From positions 248,001 to 312,000 of the forward strand of contig NZ_QLMJ01000006.1 of assembly GCF_003259845.1 (NCBI RefSeq): DNA of 64,000 bases, read 5' to 3'. This DNA comes from Actinoplanes lutulentus (GTDB taxonomy: Bacteria; Actinomycetota; Actinomycetes; Mycobacteriales; Micromonosporaceae). How positions within the stretch are numbered: the stretch's first letter is position 1; every line of letters begins with the position of its first letter. Positions 25,308-32,616 of the stretch are shown here, piece after piece. The notes beneath the pieces are model-generated. The model ran no database searches. It was given only the letters and a program-made list of their open reading frames with translations, and was not told where the DNA came from. Position numbers and translations under genes: made by a program.

Positions 25308-25466
25308 ATGATCAAGAAGGTCCTCACCTGGCTTGGCATCGCATTCTTGATCTTCTTTATTGCCTTCAACCCGAGATCCGCCGCGGCGGTCTTCGAGTCG
25401 CTCGGAGGCACGATCGCCGACATCGCACGAGGCTTCGGCACCTTCTTTACCGACCTCGTCGCATAG
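25308..25466 (+). CDS. Small membrane protein, 52 residues
   Basis: A short protein beginning MIKKVLTWLGIAFLIFFIAF, with one membrane helix (about 7-20) and an amphipathic C-terminal half (FESLGGTIADIARGFGTFFT). GGAGGAG lies at the right distance from the ATG at 25308, and the codon use fits. Its TAG stop is part of the putative -10 box (TAGCAT) of the following PH-domain gene. Similar very small hydrophobic proteins occur upstream of PH-domain genes in actinobacteria, but no function is known. Confidence 0.8.
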   Translation: MIKKVLTWLGIAFLIFFIAFNPRSAAAVFESLGGTIADIARGFGTFFTDLVA

Positions 25467-25469
25467 CAT
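25464..25469 (+). promoter_or_regulatory. -10 box for leaderless PH-domain gene, overlapping a stop codon
   Basis: TAGCAT shares its TAG with the stop of the 52-residue protein and ends 6 nt before the ATG at 25476. Confidence 0.4.
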
Positions 25470-25475
25470 CGCTAC

Positions 25476-26267
25476 ATGGATCCTGGCGAGCCGCGCGACA
25501 CGCGAGGCGAGGGTGCCCGGCGCCCTCGGGACGACGATGAGGACTACGGGTTCCGCGACCCGGCGTTCGACGACCCCTATGGGGACGATGCCGCGTACGC
25601 ACGCGGCCAGCGGCGTGCCGACGACGTCTACGAGGATTCCACCGAGTACCAGCCTCCTTCGTTCACTCAGGAGGAGCTGGAGGGCTTGGACCAGGGCGGT
25701 GGCCCGCGCCGGTTCCTGCCGCTCGAGGATGAACCGACCACGTTGGTCGCTCGTTACCTCTTCCCCACCGAGCGGTACCGCGGTGAGTGGAAACGGCACT
25801 GGATCCATCTGACGACACCGATCGCGATCGGCGCCGGCGCGACTCTCGTATTGGGATATCTCGCCGGCTTCCTCACCCGCCAGAACATCGACGGCATGGT
25901 CACGGTTGCCGTCCTGGTCTGGCTCGGTGTGATCAGCTGGGTCGCCTGGCGTGTCTTCGATTGGTACTTCGACAGATTTATCCTGACCAACAAGCGCGTG
26001 ATGGTGGTCAACGGGATCATCACCCGGAAGGTGGCCATGATGCCGCTCCTCCGGGTGACCGACATGAAATACGAGCAGTCGGCCCTCGGCCGGATGCTCA
26101 GTTACGGCACTTTCGTGCTGGAGTCGGCCGGCCAGGACCAGGCGTTGCGCGAGGTCAAGCACCTGCCCAACCCGAACGAGCTCTACCTCCGCGTGGTCGA
26201 GGAGATGTACGAGCCGCAGGCCGTCGAGGCTCGGCTGGGCAAAGAGGACGACGGAGACGACGCCTGA
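25476..26267 (+). CDS. PH-domain (bPH2-type) membrane protein
   Basis: A 263-residue protein with an acidic N-terminal region of about 85 residues, two membrane segments (about 109-130, TTPIAIGAGATLVLGYLAGF, and 140-160, VTVAVLVWLGVISWVAWRVF), and a bacterial PH-like domain (about 165-245): DRFILTNKRVMVVNGIITRK, then MMPLLRVTDMKYEQSALGRM and YGTFVLESAGQDQALREV. The C-terminus is acidic. Such proteins are thought to bind lipids or partners at the membrane. The downstream PHP gene overlaps its stop (CTGA). Confidence 0.88.
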   Translation: MDPGEPRDTRGEGARRPRDDDEDYGFRDPAFDDPYGDDAAYARGQRRADDVYEDSTEYQPPSFTQEELEGLDQGGGPRRFLPLEDEPTTLVARYLFPTERYRGEWKRHWIHLTTPIAIGAGATLVLGYLAGFLTRQNIDGMVTVAVLVWLGVISWVAWRVFDWYFDRFILTNKRVMVVNGIITRKVAMMPLLRVTDMKYEQSALGRMLSYGTFVLESAGQDQALREVKHLPNPNELYLRVVEEMYEPQAVEARLGKEDDGDDA

Positions 26268-27112
26268 GAATCGACCTGCACTGCCATTCGACGGCGAGCG
26301 ACGGCACACTCACACCAGCCGAGCTGGTGCGTGCCGGCGCCGCCGCCGGGCTGGACGTTCTCGCGATCACCGACCACGACACCACCGGTGGCTGGGATCA
26401 GGCTGCCGCGGCCCGGCCCGACGGCCTCACGCTGGTGCGCGGCGCCGAGCTCTCCTGCCGGTGGCACGGTGCTGAGCCGGCCATCGCGCTGCATCTTCTG
26501 GCGTACCTTTTCGACCCGGCGGAGCCACTGCTCGCGGCCGAACTCATCCGGCTGCGCAGCGATCGGGAGCAGCGCGCCGAGAAGATCGTCGAGAAACTGC
26601 GGGCGGACGGGGTGCCGATCACCTGGGCCGAGGTCCAGGAGTACGCGGCGGGTGGCTCGGTGGGCCGGCCGCACATCGCTCAGGCGCTGATCAGGGCTGG
26701 TCTGGTCGGCACGACCACGGAAGCGTTCGCCTCCAAGTGGCTGGGCGCCCGTTATTTCGTACCCAAGTCTGATCTTGATGTTTTCGAGGCCGTGCGTGCG
26801 GTGCGTGATGCCGGGGGCGTGACCGTGTTTGCCCATCCGCGGGCGACGGTCCGGGGTCGGGTTGTTCCCGATCGGCTGATTGTCGAGCTGGCTGATGCGG
26901 GCCTGTTCGGCCTGGAGGCCGACCACGAGGATCACACGCCGGCGGAGCGGGAGCAGATCCGTGCACTGGCCGATCAGCTCGGCCTCGCCGTTACCGGCTC
27001 GTCCGATTTTCACGGTACGCACAAGACGGTCAAGCTGGGCGCCTTCCAGACCGCGCCCGAGATGTACGAGAAAATCGTCTCCGCCGCGACCGGAGTGCCC
27101 GTCCTGGGGTGA
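26264..27112 (+). CDS. PHP-domain phosphoesterase (RNase AM/YciV-like)
   Basis: A 282-residue metal-dependent phosphoesterase. The N-terminus after the start is RIDLHCHSTASDGTLTPAEL with the HxH metal site, then VLAITDHDTTGGWDQA, FDPAEPLLAAELIRLRSDRE, VGRPHIAQALIRAG, and TVFAHPRA with a further His, and SSDFHGTHK at the C-terminal metal site. Relatives hydrolyse 3',5'-bisphosphonucleotides or trim RNA 5' ends. No ATG, GTG or TTG occurs between the upstream gene and the metal site, so translation appears to start at CTG 26264, which overlaps the preceding TGA and has GGAG about 9 nt upstream. Confidence 0.85.
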   Translation: MRIDLHCHSTASDGTLTPAELVRAGAAAGLDVLAITDHDTTGGWDQAAAARPDGLTLVRGAELSCRWHGAEPAIALHLLAYLFDPAEPLLAAELIRLRSDREQRAEKIVEKLRADGVPITWAEVQEYAAGGSVGRPHIAQALIRAGLVGTTTEAFASKWLGARYFVPKSDLDVFEAVRAVRDAGGVTVFAHPRATVRGRVVPDRLIVELADAGLFGLEADHEDHTPAEREQIRALADQLGLAVTGSSDFHGTHKTVKLGAFQTAPEMYEKIVSAATGVPVLG

Positions 27113-27162
27113 CCACAGGGTGACGATCGCCCCAGCAGCCTGCGGAAAAATGGGCCGAGCCC

Positions 27163-27168
27163 TACCTT
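27163..27168 (+). promoter_or_regulatory. -10 box for leaderless marC-family gene
   Basis: TACCTT ends 6 nt before the GTG at 27175 and no ribosome site is present. Confidence 0.4.
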
Positions 27169-27174
27169 GATCGG

Positions 27175-27795
27175 GTGAATGTCAAGCTGTTCGGCGAGTT
27201 CTTCGTGACTCTGCTGGTGATCGTCGACCCTCCGGGCATGGTCCCGGTCTTCCTCGCGCTCACCGGCAGCATGCCGGCTAAGGCCCGCCACCGGGCCGGC
27301 ACGCAGGCCGTGCTGCTCGCCCTCGGCGTGATCGTGGGCTTCGCCGTGGCTGGACAGACGCTCCTCGATTACCTCCATGTGCAACTTCCGGCGCTTCAGG
27401 CGGCCGGTGGCCTGCTGCTGGTCCTTGTCGCGCTGCAACTGCTCACCGGCAAGACCGACGAGCCCACCGATCAGGGCGGCGGCACGAGCAACGTCGCGCT
27501 GGTGCCGATCGGCACTCCGCTGCTGGCCGGACCCGGTGCGATCGTCGCCACCATGCTCTTCGTGCAGCGGGCCGAGAGCACCGACGAATACCTGATCATC
27601 GCGGCCGGCATCGTCGCGGTGATGGCCACGGTCTGGCTGGTCCTGCGGTTCTCCGGGATCATCGTGAAGCTCCTGCGCCCGGCCGGCATCGAGGTGCTCA
27701 CCCGGATCGCCGGCCTGCTCCTCGCGGCGATCGCGGTCCAGCTCATCGCGGATGCCATCTTCGCTTTCGTGCAGTCGTACAGCCACCTGCTCTGA
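27175..27795 (+). CDS. MarC family integral membrane protein
   Basis: A 206-residue protein with six membrane segments, the usual length and topology of MarC (UPF0056). Family features are LLVIVDPPGMVPVFLAL in segment one, GGLLLVLVALQLLTG, and VPIGTPLLAGPGAIVATMLF in the second half. Members were once linked to multiple antibiotic resistance but that role is not supported, and transport function is unproven. It is a likely leaderless gene. Confidence 0.87.
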   Translation: MNVKLFGEFFVTLLVIVDPPGMVPVFLALTGSMPAKARHRAGTQAVLLALGVIVGFAVAGQTLLDYLHVQLPALQAAGGLLLVLVALQLLTGKTDEPTDQGGGTSNVALVPIGTPLLAGPGAIVATMLFVQRAESTDEYLIIAAGIVAVMATVWLVLRFSGIIVKLLRPAGIEVLTRIAGLLLAAIAVQLIADAIFAFVQSYSHLL

Positions 27796-27829
27796 AATTC
27801 TTGTCGGGGGGTGCTGGCAGGATTGTGGC

Positions 27830-28708
27830 GTGCCCCCCACCAAATCTCGCGCCGTCGTTCCGGAGCAGCTCGGTTTTGCCGGCATGCCGGAGAAGCTCTT
27901 CGTCTGCACGCCGAGCAAGCTCGGGGCATATGCGGACTGCCCCCGCCGATATCGATTTACCTACATCGATCGCCCGTCGCCGCCGAAAGGCGCGCCCTGG
28001 GCGCACAACTCGCTCGGCGCGAGCGTCCACACAGCCCTGAAGAACTGGTACGGCCTGCCTGCCGAGCGACGCGCGCCAGGCGCGCTGCCCACCCTTTTGA
28101 AGAGCACTTGGGTACGCGAGGGATACCGCGACGTCGAGCAGGAGCGAGCCACTTACCAGCGGGCTCTGGACTGGCTCGAGAGTTACGTGGCGACGCTCGA
28201 CCCGGCTGACGAGCCGCTGGGCGTCGAGCGGACGGTCGCCGCGAAAACGTCGATCCTGGCGCTGAACGGCCGAGCCGACCGCATCGACGGCCGCGCCGGC
28301 CCGGACGGTCCGGAGGCGGTGATCGTCGACTACAAGACCGGCCGATCGGGGCTGGACGCCGACGACGCTCGGGGGTCGCAGGCTTTGGCCCTTTATGCGT
28401 ACGCGGCGGAGCGTGTCTTCCGCCGGCCGTGTCGCCGGGTGGAGCTGCACCACCTGCCGACCGGGACGGTGGCCGCGCACGAGCACACCGAGGAGTCGCT
28501 GGCCCGGCAGATCCGCCGCGCCGAGGAGACCGCGATGGACATCGTGGCGGCAGAGAAAGCGGTGGCCGCCGGCGCCGACCCGGACGCTACGTTCCCGACG
28601 AACCCGGGGTCGTTGTGCAGCTGGTGCGATTTCCGGAAGTCGTGTCCGGCCGGTGTTGGGGTGGCCGGCAAGGAGCCGTGGACCGCGGTGGAGCACCTCA
28701 GCGCTTGA
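27830..28708 (+). CDS. RecB-like PD-(D/E)XK nuclease with Fe-S cysteines
   Basis: A 292-residue single-domain nuclease of the RecB/Cas4/AddB-C type. Four Cys suitable for a [4Fe-4S] cluster bracket the domain: one in LGAYADCPRRYRFTYIDRP and three in SLCSWCDFRKSCPAG. The active-site strand pair is GRADRIDGRAG and AVIVDYKTGRSG (D...DYK), and QALALYAYAA supplies the QxxxY motif. It lacks a helicase domain and no cas genes are near, so it is probably a DNA-repair exonuclease (inference). The GTG at 27830 is the first plausible start; ATG 27884 is possible. Confidence 0.87.
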   Translation: MPPTKSRAVVPEQLGFAGMPEKLFVCTPSKLGAYADCPRRYRFTYIDRPSPPKGAPWAHNSLGASVHTALKNWYGLPAERRAPGALPTLLKSTWVREGYRDVEQERATYQRALDWLESYVATLDPADEPLGVERTVAAKTSILALNGRADRIDGRAGPDGPEAVIVDYKTGRSGLDADDARGSQALALYAYAAERVFRRPCRRVELHHLPTGTVAAHEHTEESLARQIRRAEETAMDIVAAEKAVAAGADPDATFPTNPGSLCSWCDFRKSCPAGVGVAGKEPWTAVEHLSA

Positions 28709-28798
28709 GGGGTGCTGGTGGCTTGGTGCGGTGTGGCTGAGCTGCGCGTTGGCGGCTTTGCGTGCGGCTGAGCCGTGTGTCGGCGGTTTTCGCGCGCT

Positions 28799-29665
28799 CT
28801 AGTGTTGGGCGCTGGTGGCCTTGGCGCGTTCCAGGGCTGCTCGTCTCATCGGGGCGACGCGGTGTTGCTCGGGCAGCGTGGCCAGGACGCCGGTCAGCAG
28901 GGCGCGCAGGCCGCGGACCGAGATGCGGGCGGCCAGGTCGGTGCCGGGCCAGCCGACTCCGCCGTACATTTTCCGGGCCCAGCCCGGCAGCAGGCCGATC
29001 GCCGTGCTCGCGACACCGAGGTACGCCCAGCGGGGCGGCCCGAGCGTGAGCCCGAGGCGGAACGCCCGGCTGCCCCACGTCGACGGCACCGGCGGCACAG
29101 TGAGGAACAGCGCCGTCTCCGCCCCGTCGCGGGTCAGGCCGAGCTCCGGTTGCATCGCCGCGTAATAGGCCTCCACCTCGGCGGCTGTCCCGGGCACCGT
29201 GGCCGGGTCGAGGCCGACGAGCTCCGCGGAACGCCGCTGCTCGGTGTAGTAGCCGTCGACCTCGTCGGCGGTGAGGCGTACGCCGGAAAGCACCGCCGTG
29301 CTCAGGAACGACTCGACCTCGGTGACGTGCACCCAGCGCAGCAAATCGGGCTCGTCGATCCGGAACCTCTCACCGGTACGCGGATCGGTCGCCGACATCC
29401 GTGCGTGCAGCCGGCGCAGCCGGGAGGAGGCCTCGGACACCTCGTCGTTGCTGCCGTAGATGACCGTGCCGACATAATCGGAAGTGCGCATCAAGCGACC
29501 CCACGGGTCGGAGCGGTAACCGGAGTTCTGCGCGATCGCGGCGACGGCGCGCGGGTGCAGCGCCTGGAGATAGAGAGAACGGAGCCCGCCGAGGAGCAGG
29601 ATCGGCTCGCGGTGAAGTTTCCAGGTGACCGAATCCGGTCCGAACAGGCCGACATCTCCCGTCAT
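28799..29665 (-). CDS. MpaB/DUF2236 family oxygenase
   Basis: A 288-residue helical protein of the MpaB/latex-clearing-protein (DUF2236) family, which contains haem-dependent oxygenases. Recognisable parts are LGGLRSLYLQALHPRAVAAI, GRLMRTSDYVGTVIYGS, RIDEPDLLRWVHVTEVESFL with the His expected to ligate haem, and YTEQRRSAELVGLDPATVPG. The substrate is unknown; mycobacterial relatives are annotated broadly. It stands alone, 90 bp from the RecB-like gene (convergent). Confidence 0.87.
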   Translation of the reverse strand: MTGDVGLFGPDSVTWKLHREPILLLGGLRSLYLQALHPRAVAAIAQNSGYRSDPWGRLMRTSDYVGTVIYGSNDEVSEASSRLRRLHARMSATDPRTGERFRIDEPDLLRWVHVTEVESFLSTAVLSGVRLTADEVDGYYTEQRRSAELVGLDPATVPGTAAEVEAYYAAMQPELGLTRDGAETALFLTVPPVPSTWGSRAFRLGLTLGPPRWAYLGVASTAIGLLPGWARKMYGGVGWPGTDLAARISVRGLRALLTGVLATLPEQHRVAPMRRAALERAKATSAQH

Positions 29666-29871
29666 GCCATCCAGCGTGCCACGCCGGACGGGGTTCCGCT
29701 CGTGGTCAGGCGGTGGTGGTGGCTTTCCTCATTGCCGGACATCGGTACACGACAACACGCCACCGGCCGTGAACCGATCGGGACGGTCGTCACACCGGCG
29801 GCCATCACCATAAGATCTTTGCGTCGTCACGTAATTTATGGTCCCGCGTACGCCCGGATCGAGGAGGAATG

Positions 29872-30345
29872 GTGTTCGACCAGGTCAACGGTTTACCGGT
29901 ACATATCCTCGTACTCCACGCCGCAGTCATTTTCGTACCCCTGCTCGCCCTTGGAAGCATCGTCTACGCCCTGGTCGCACGCTGGCGAGCCAAGATCGGC
30001 TGGGCCGTGGCACTGCTCGCGGTCGTCGCGCCGATCTCCGCGGTGGTGTCGAAGCTGTCCGGGACCGAGCTCTATAACCGGCTCCTCGACAACGGGATGT
30101 CCGGCCCCGGCAAGGTGATCCTCGACGACCACATGAATTACGGCACGATCACCATGTGGCTGTCGATCGCGCTGGGCGTGGTGAGCCTGGTGCTGGTGGT
30201 ACTCACGTCCCGGGCGGGCGCGGCGCTGCCGAAGCTCGCGGACATCGCGTTCGCCGTGGTCATCGTGGTGCTGGCCGCGGTCACCGGTTACTACATCTTC
30301 AACACCGGCGACACCGGGGCGAACGCGGTCTGGGGCACCTACTGA
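29872..30345 (+). CDS. DUF2231 family membrane protein
   Basis: A 157-residue protein with four membrane segments. It begins VFDQVNGLPVHILVLHAAVI, the family N-terminus with a conserved HxxxxHA pattern, and has LDDHMNYGTITMWLSIALGV in the middle, whose His-containing helix suggests a cytochrome-like or haem-binding role, not proven. The GTG at 29872 is preferred because AGGAGG is 4 nt upstream; the ATG three bases earlier is too close to it. Confidence 0.85.
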   Translation: MFDQVNGLPVHILVLHAAVIFVPLLALGSIVYALVARWRAKIGWAVALLAVVAPISAVVSKLSGTELYNRLLDNGMSGPGKVILDDHMNYGTITMWLSIALGVVSLVLVVLTSRAGAALPKLADIAFAVVIVVLAAVTGYYIFNTGDTGANAVWGTY

Positions 30346-30474
30346 CCAGCCGGCCCGAGTCGTGCTCTACGAGGTGTCTGAGCTACGGCTCGCCCCTGCG
30401 GCCGGGTTCGGTCAGCTCGGCGGGGCCGAGGGCATCCCGCCGAGGCATCCCGCCGCGTGCATCCTGCCCGGTGT

Positions 30475-30513
30475 GTGTCGAGTTGAGGCGCGTATCGCAC
30501 CTGAAATCGACAC
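30475..30513. repeat. 39-bp palindrome, copy B1
   Basis: Reverse complement of copy A2 (19635) with only two differences in 39 bp. Ends GTGTCGA and TCGACAC are intact. Confidence 0.88.
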
Positions 30514-30536
30514 AGGGCAGGTGGTTCGCGGGGTGC

Positions 30537-30575
30537 GTGTCGATTTTGGGGGCGTAGCGAACCTTAAATCGACAC
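30537..30575. repeat. 39-bp palindrome, copy B2
   Basis: 62 bp downstream of B1. It matches the reverse complement of A1 (19574) at most positions, with about six differences. Confidence 0.85.
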
Positions 30576-30640
30576 ACCCGTCGGACCCGCGCGATCTTGG
30601 GCCGCGCTAAGGCAGGCCCGCGTCCGGCACGACCAGGACG

Positions 30641-30704
30641 GCGCCCCGAGCCAGGGGCGCCCCGAGCGACGGGCGCCCCGAGCGACGGGCGTCCTGAGCT
30701 ACGG
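30641..30704. repeat. 16-bp tandem repeat, four copies
   Basis: Units begin at 30641, 30657, 30673 and 30689; the two central ones are identical (GCGCCCCGAGCGACGG), and a degenerate fifth runs to 30720. Confidence 0.88.
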
Positions 30705-30722
30705 GTGCCTGTCGCTGGGTGG

Positions 30723-31070
30723 TCAGAAGAAGACTCTTGCGCAGAGCAGGCAGACGAGGATTACCGAGACCGCGCCGGCCACTAGGCCCACGCCGTATGT
30801 CACCGTGCGGGCTGAGCCCTCTGCCTCGTCCAGGGCGTCGATGTCCTGGCCGGGCATGCCGCGGGGCGGCGGCGGGTAGGCGATCGTCGGAGGGCGCCAG
30901 TTCGGAGCCGGCGGGTCGGTCCGGGGCGGGCCCGCATAGCCGGCGCCCGGGTTGTTCAGGCCCGAGGCGGGTTGATTGTCCCGCTCCGGGCGGCCGAGTG
31001 AGTCGGCGGACGGGTCGGGCCGTTGCCAGTACGCGTCGTCCGGGTCGCTGGTGGGGGATGTCACGTTCAC
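30723..31070 (-). CDS. Hypothetical Pro-rich protein with C-terminal membrane anchor
   Basis: A 115-residue protein with a hydrophilic Pro/Asp-rich N-terminal 80 residues (PAPNWRPPTIAYPPPPRGMP) and one C-terminal membrane helix (TYGVGLVAGAVSVILVCLLC). No family is recognised. The GTG at 31070 is the first start after a divergent promoter region; GTG at 31064 is equally possible. Divergent from the 59-residue gene at 31129. Confidence 0.65.
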   Translation of the reverse strand: MNVTSPTSDPDDAYWQRPDPSADSLGRPERDNQPASGLNNPGAGYAGPPRTDPPAPNWRPPTIAYPPPPRGMPGQDIDALDEAEGSARTVTYGVGLVAGAVSVILVCLLCARVFF

Positions 31071-31128
31071 CGACGGTACAGCCGGAGTGGGACGACGGCC
31101 GTGTTGCCGTCGGCTTAAGCTTTTCGGT

Positions 31129-31308
31129 GTGGACATCCTGGACGGCCCCGAACGGGACGCCGACGCTGAGCGAGTGGTCGACTTCGAGTCCGAGGAGGCG
31201 CCGGTGCTGCCCGAGCAGACCCGCGACGACACGGAGCGAGGCTGGGGCGAGCGCGGCGACACCAACGACGACCGGCTCTACGAGGACCGGCCACCGCACT
31301 GGGGCTGA
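31129..31308 (+). CDS. Small acidic hypothetical protein
   Basis: A 59-residue, very acidic protein beginning VDILDGPERDADAERVVDFE and ending YEDRPPHWG. No domain is recognised. It is divergent from the Pro-rich membrane gene, with only 58 bp between their starts. Its composition and codon use support coding, though its brevity keeps confidence moderate. Confidence 0.6.
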   Translation: MDILDGPERDADAERVVDFESEEAPVLPEQTRDDTERGWGERGDTNDDRLYEDRPPHWG

Positions 31309-31340
31309 GCAGCACGGTCATCCCGGCCTGAGCGGCCTGG

Positions 31341-31949
31341 TCATCCTGGTCTGATCAGGATTGCGAAGCCCTGGTCGGCGGCCGCGACGGCGCGTTCGGC
31401 CTCGTCAGGGCGCAGCGCCAGCAGCAGGCCGCCGGTGGTCGGATCGCCCTTGCCGGAGACTTCGAGTACGAGTGCGTTGCTCGCCACCGCCGTGCCGGGA
31501 TCTCCGGGATGAAGCAGATCGACCCGCTGACCGGCTCGTACCAGCGTGAGCGCGGTCGGATCAGCCAGCCGCACCGGCACGCCGACCATCCCGGCGGGGA
31601 TAGCGCCATCACCGCTCCCTGCCGATCCATCCGCGCTGCCCGCCGATCTATCCGCGCCACCGACTGGCCCGTCCGCGTTGCTCGCGCCGCCGGCTGGGTC
31701 GCCTGCGTGGTCAGAGTCGCCCGCTGCGCCAGGGGCGGTGCTGGCCCGGGTTGCGGCGCTCGGATCGAGGGCGGCTGGGCTTGTTGCCGTGGGCTGGTGC
31801 CAGAGCACTGCCGCTGATGTGAGCAACAACACCGCAGCTAGGGTCACGCGGATCAGGGAGCCGCGCCGGGGGCGGCCCCAGCGCACCGGATCCAGACGTT
31901 CGTCTCGACGTGCGGCGCGTTCGTGCCGGGCTGTGGATCCGCGGGCCAT
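31341..31949 (-). CDS. CpaB/RcpC (SAF)-like membrane protein
   Basis: A 202-residue protein with one membrane segment (about 33-50, RVTLAAVLLLTSAAVLWH), a Gly/Ser/Ala-rich linker, and a C-terminal region like the RcpC/CpaB domain of Flp pilus assembly (GAIPAGMVGVPVRLADPTAL, then LVRAGQRVDLLHPGDPGTAV and DQGFAILIRPG). No other tad/flp genes are in the window, so a pilus role is uncertain; similar proteins stand alone near this locus in other actinobacteria. GGGAGG precedes the ATG. Confidence 0.75.
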   Translation of the reverse strand: MARGSTARHERAARRDERLDPVRWGRPRRGSLIRVTLAAVLLLTSAAVLWHQPTATSPAALDPSAATRASTAPGAAGDSDHAGDPAGGASNADGPVGGADRSAGSADGSAGSGDGAIPAGMVGVPVRLADPTALTLVRAGQRVDLLHPGDPGTAVASNALVLEVSGKGDPTTGGLLLALRPDEAERAVAAADQGFAILIRPG

Positions 31950-32026
31950 CGGAACCTCCCTGATCGCGCCGGTGCGGCCGGACGATCGGGACGTTAGGCG
32001 CTGCCGGCGCCCTGGCGTTCAAGCCC

Positions 32027-32052
32027 TGTGGACAACTCCGGGCTGTGGACAA
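32027..32052 (+). promoter_or_regulatory. Pair of consensus DnaA boxes
   Basis: TGTGGACAA occurs at 32027-32035 and 32044-32052, the reverse complement of the strict DnaA box TTGTCCACA, as a direct repeat 17 bp apart. They lie between the CpaB-like and ruc-like genes. Confidence 0.7.
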
Positions 32053-32143
32053 ACAGCGAAAACCCCAACGACTTTGGTACGCGTACACAACGAAACGCGC
32101 CGAGCCGTGAACCCGGCCCGACGCGTTCTGAGCTGCGAAAACC

Positions 32144-32536
32144 TCAGGAAGACGTGCTGCTCTTCGCTCCCGAGGACGACGACGCCGGAGCGCTCGACGA
32201 AGACGAGGAAGAAGACGACGAGGACGAGGACGAGGAGTCCCCGGACGAGGAGGACGAGGTCGTCGCAGGAGCGCTCGACTTGTCCGCACCCGACTTCTCC
32301 GAGCCCGACTTCTCGGAACCGGACTTCTCCGAGCCAGGCTTCTCCGCGCTCACGTTTCCGGAGCGGGAGTCGTTGCGGTAGAACCCGGAGCCCTTGAAGA
32401 CGATGCCGACGGAGTTGAACACCTTGCGGAGCTTGCCCTGGCAGTTCGGGCACTCGGTCAACGCCGGGTCGGAGAAGGACTGCACGGCTTCGAGCTGCTC
32501 ACCGCATTCGGTGCAGGCGTACTGGTAGGTAGGCAC
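32144..32536 (-). CDS. ruc: FmdB-type zinc-ribbon protein, Ruc-like redox-regulated chaperone
   Basis: A 130-residue protein whose N-terminus is a zinc ribbon (PTYQYACTECGEQLEAVQSF, then TECPNCQGKLRKVF) with two CxxC pairs. The C-terminal 70 residues are low-complexity: SEKSG repeats and a long poly-Ser tract. This matches M. tuberculosis Rv0991c (Ruc), a chaperone activated when its zinc cysteines are oxidised and whose disordered tail is important. Position next to 5-formyl-THF cyclo-ligase and the CIRCE element upstream, as for Rv0991c under HrcA control, support the call. The GTG at 32536 places the ribbon at the N-terminus. Confidence 0.85.
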   Translation of the reverse strand: MPTYQYACTECGEQLEAVQSFSDPALTECPNCQGKLRKVFNSVGIVFKGSGFYRNDSRSGNVSAEKPGSEKSGSEKSGSEKSGADKSSAPATTSSSSSGDSSSSSSSSSSSSSSSAPASSSSGAKSSTSS

Positions 32537-32559
32537 GGCCCCTCCGGATCGTTCGGCTG

Positions 32560-32586
32560 TTGGCACTCGCCAACTCCGAGTGCCAA
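32560..32586. promoter_or_regulatory. CIRCE element (HrcA operator)
   Basis: TTGGCACTC, nine spacer bases, and GAGTGCCAA form a perfect 9-9-9 inverted repeat matching the heat-shock CIRCE consensus, 23 bp upstream of the ruc-like start codon. Confidence 0.92.
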
Positions 32587-32616
32587 TGTTGCGGCATCGG
32601 AGGTCAATTCGTCCAC

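Larger units (their letters stand above)
30346..30722. other. Gene-less repeat-rich interval
   Basis: About 380 bp without a supportable gene. It contains two 39-bp palindromes and a 16-bp tandem repeat that runs to the 3' end of the minus-strand gene at 30723. Confidence 0.7.

Noticed and set aside
27830..28708. cas4 and a CRISPR locus
   Set aside because: The nuclease has Cas4-like Cys and motifs, but there are no cas genes and no spaced repeats; it fits a RecB-family repair nuclease.
32144..32536. An acidic plus-strand protein (Asp/Glu runs) opposite the Ruc-like gene
   Set aside because: It is the complement of the poly-Ser and SEKSG codons; the minus strand has the zinc ribbon and an operator.
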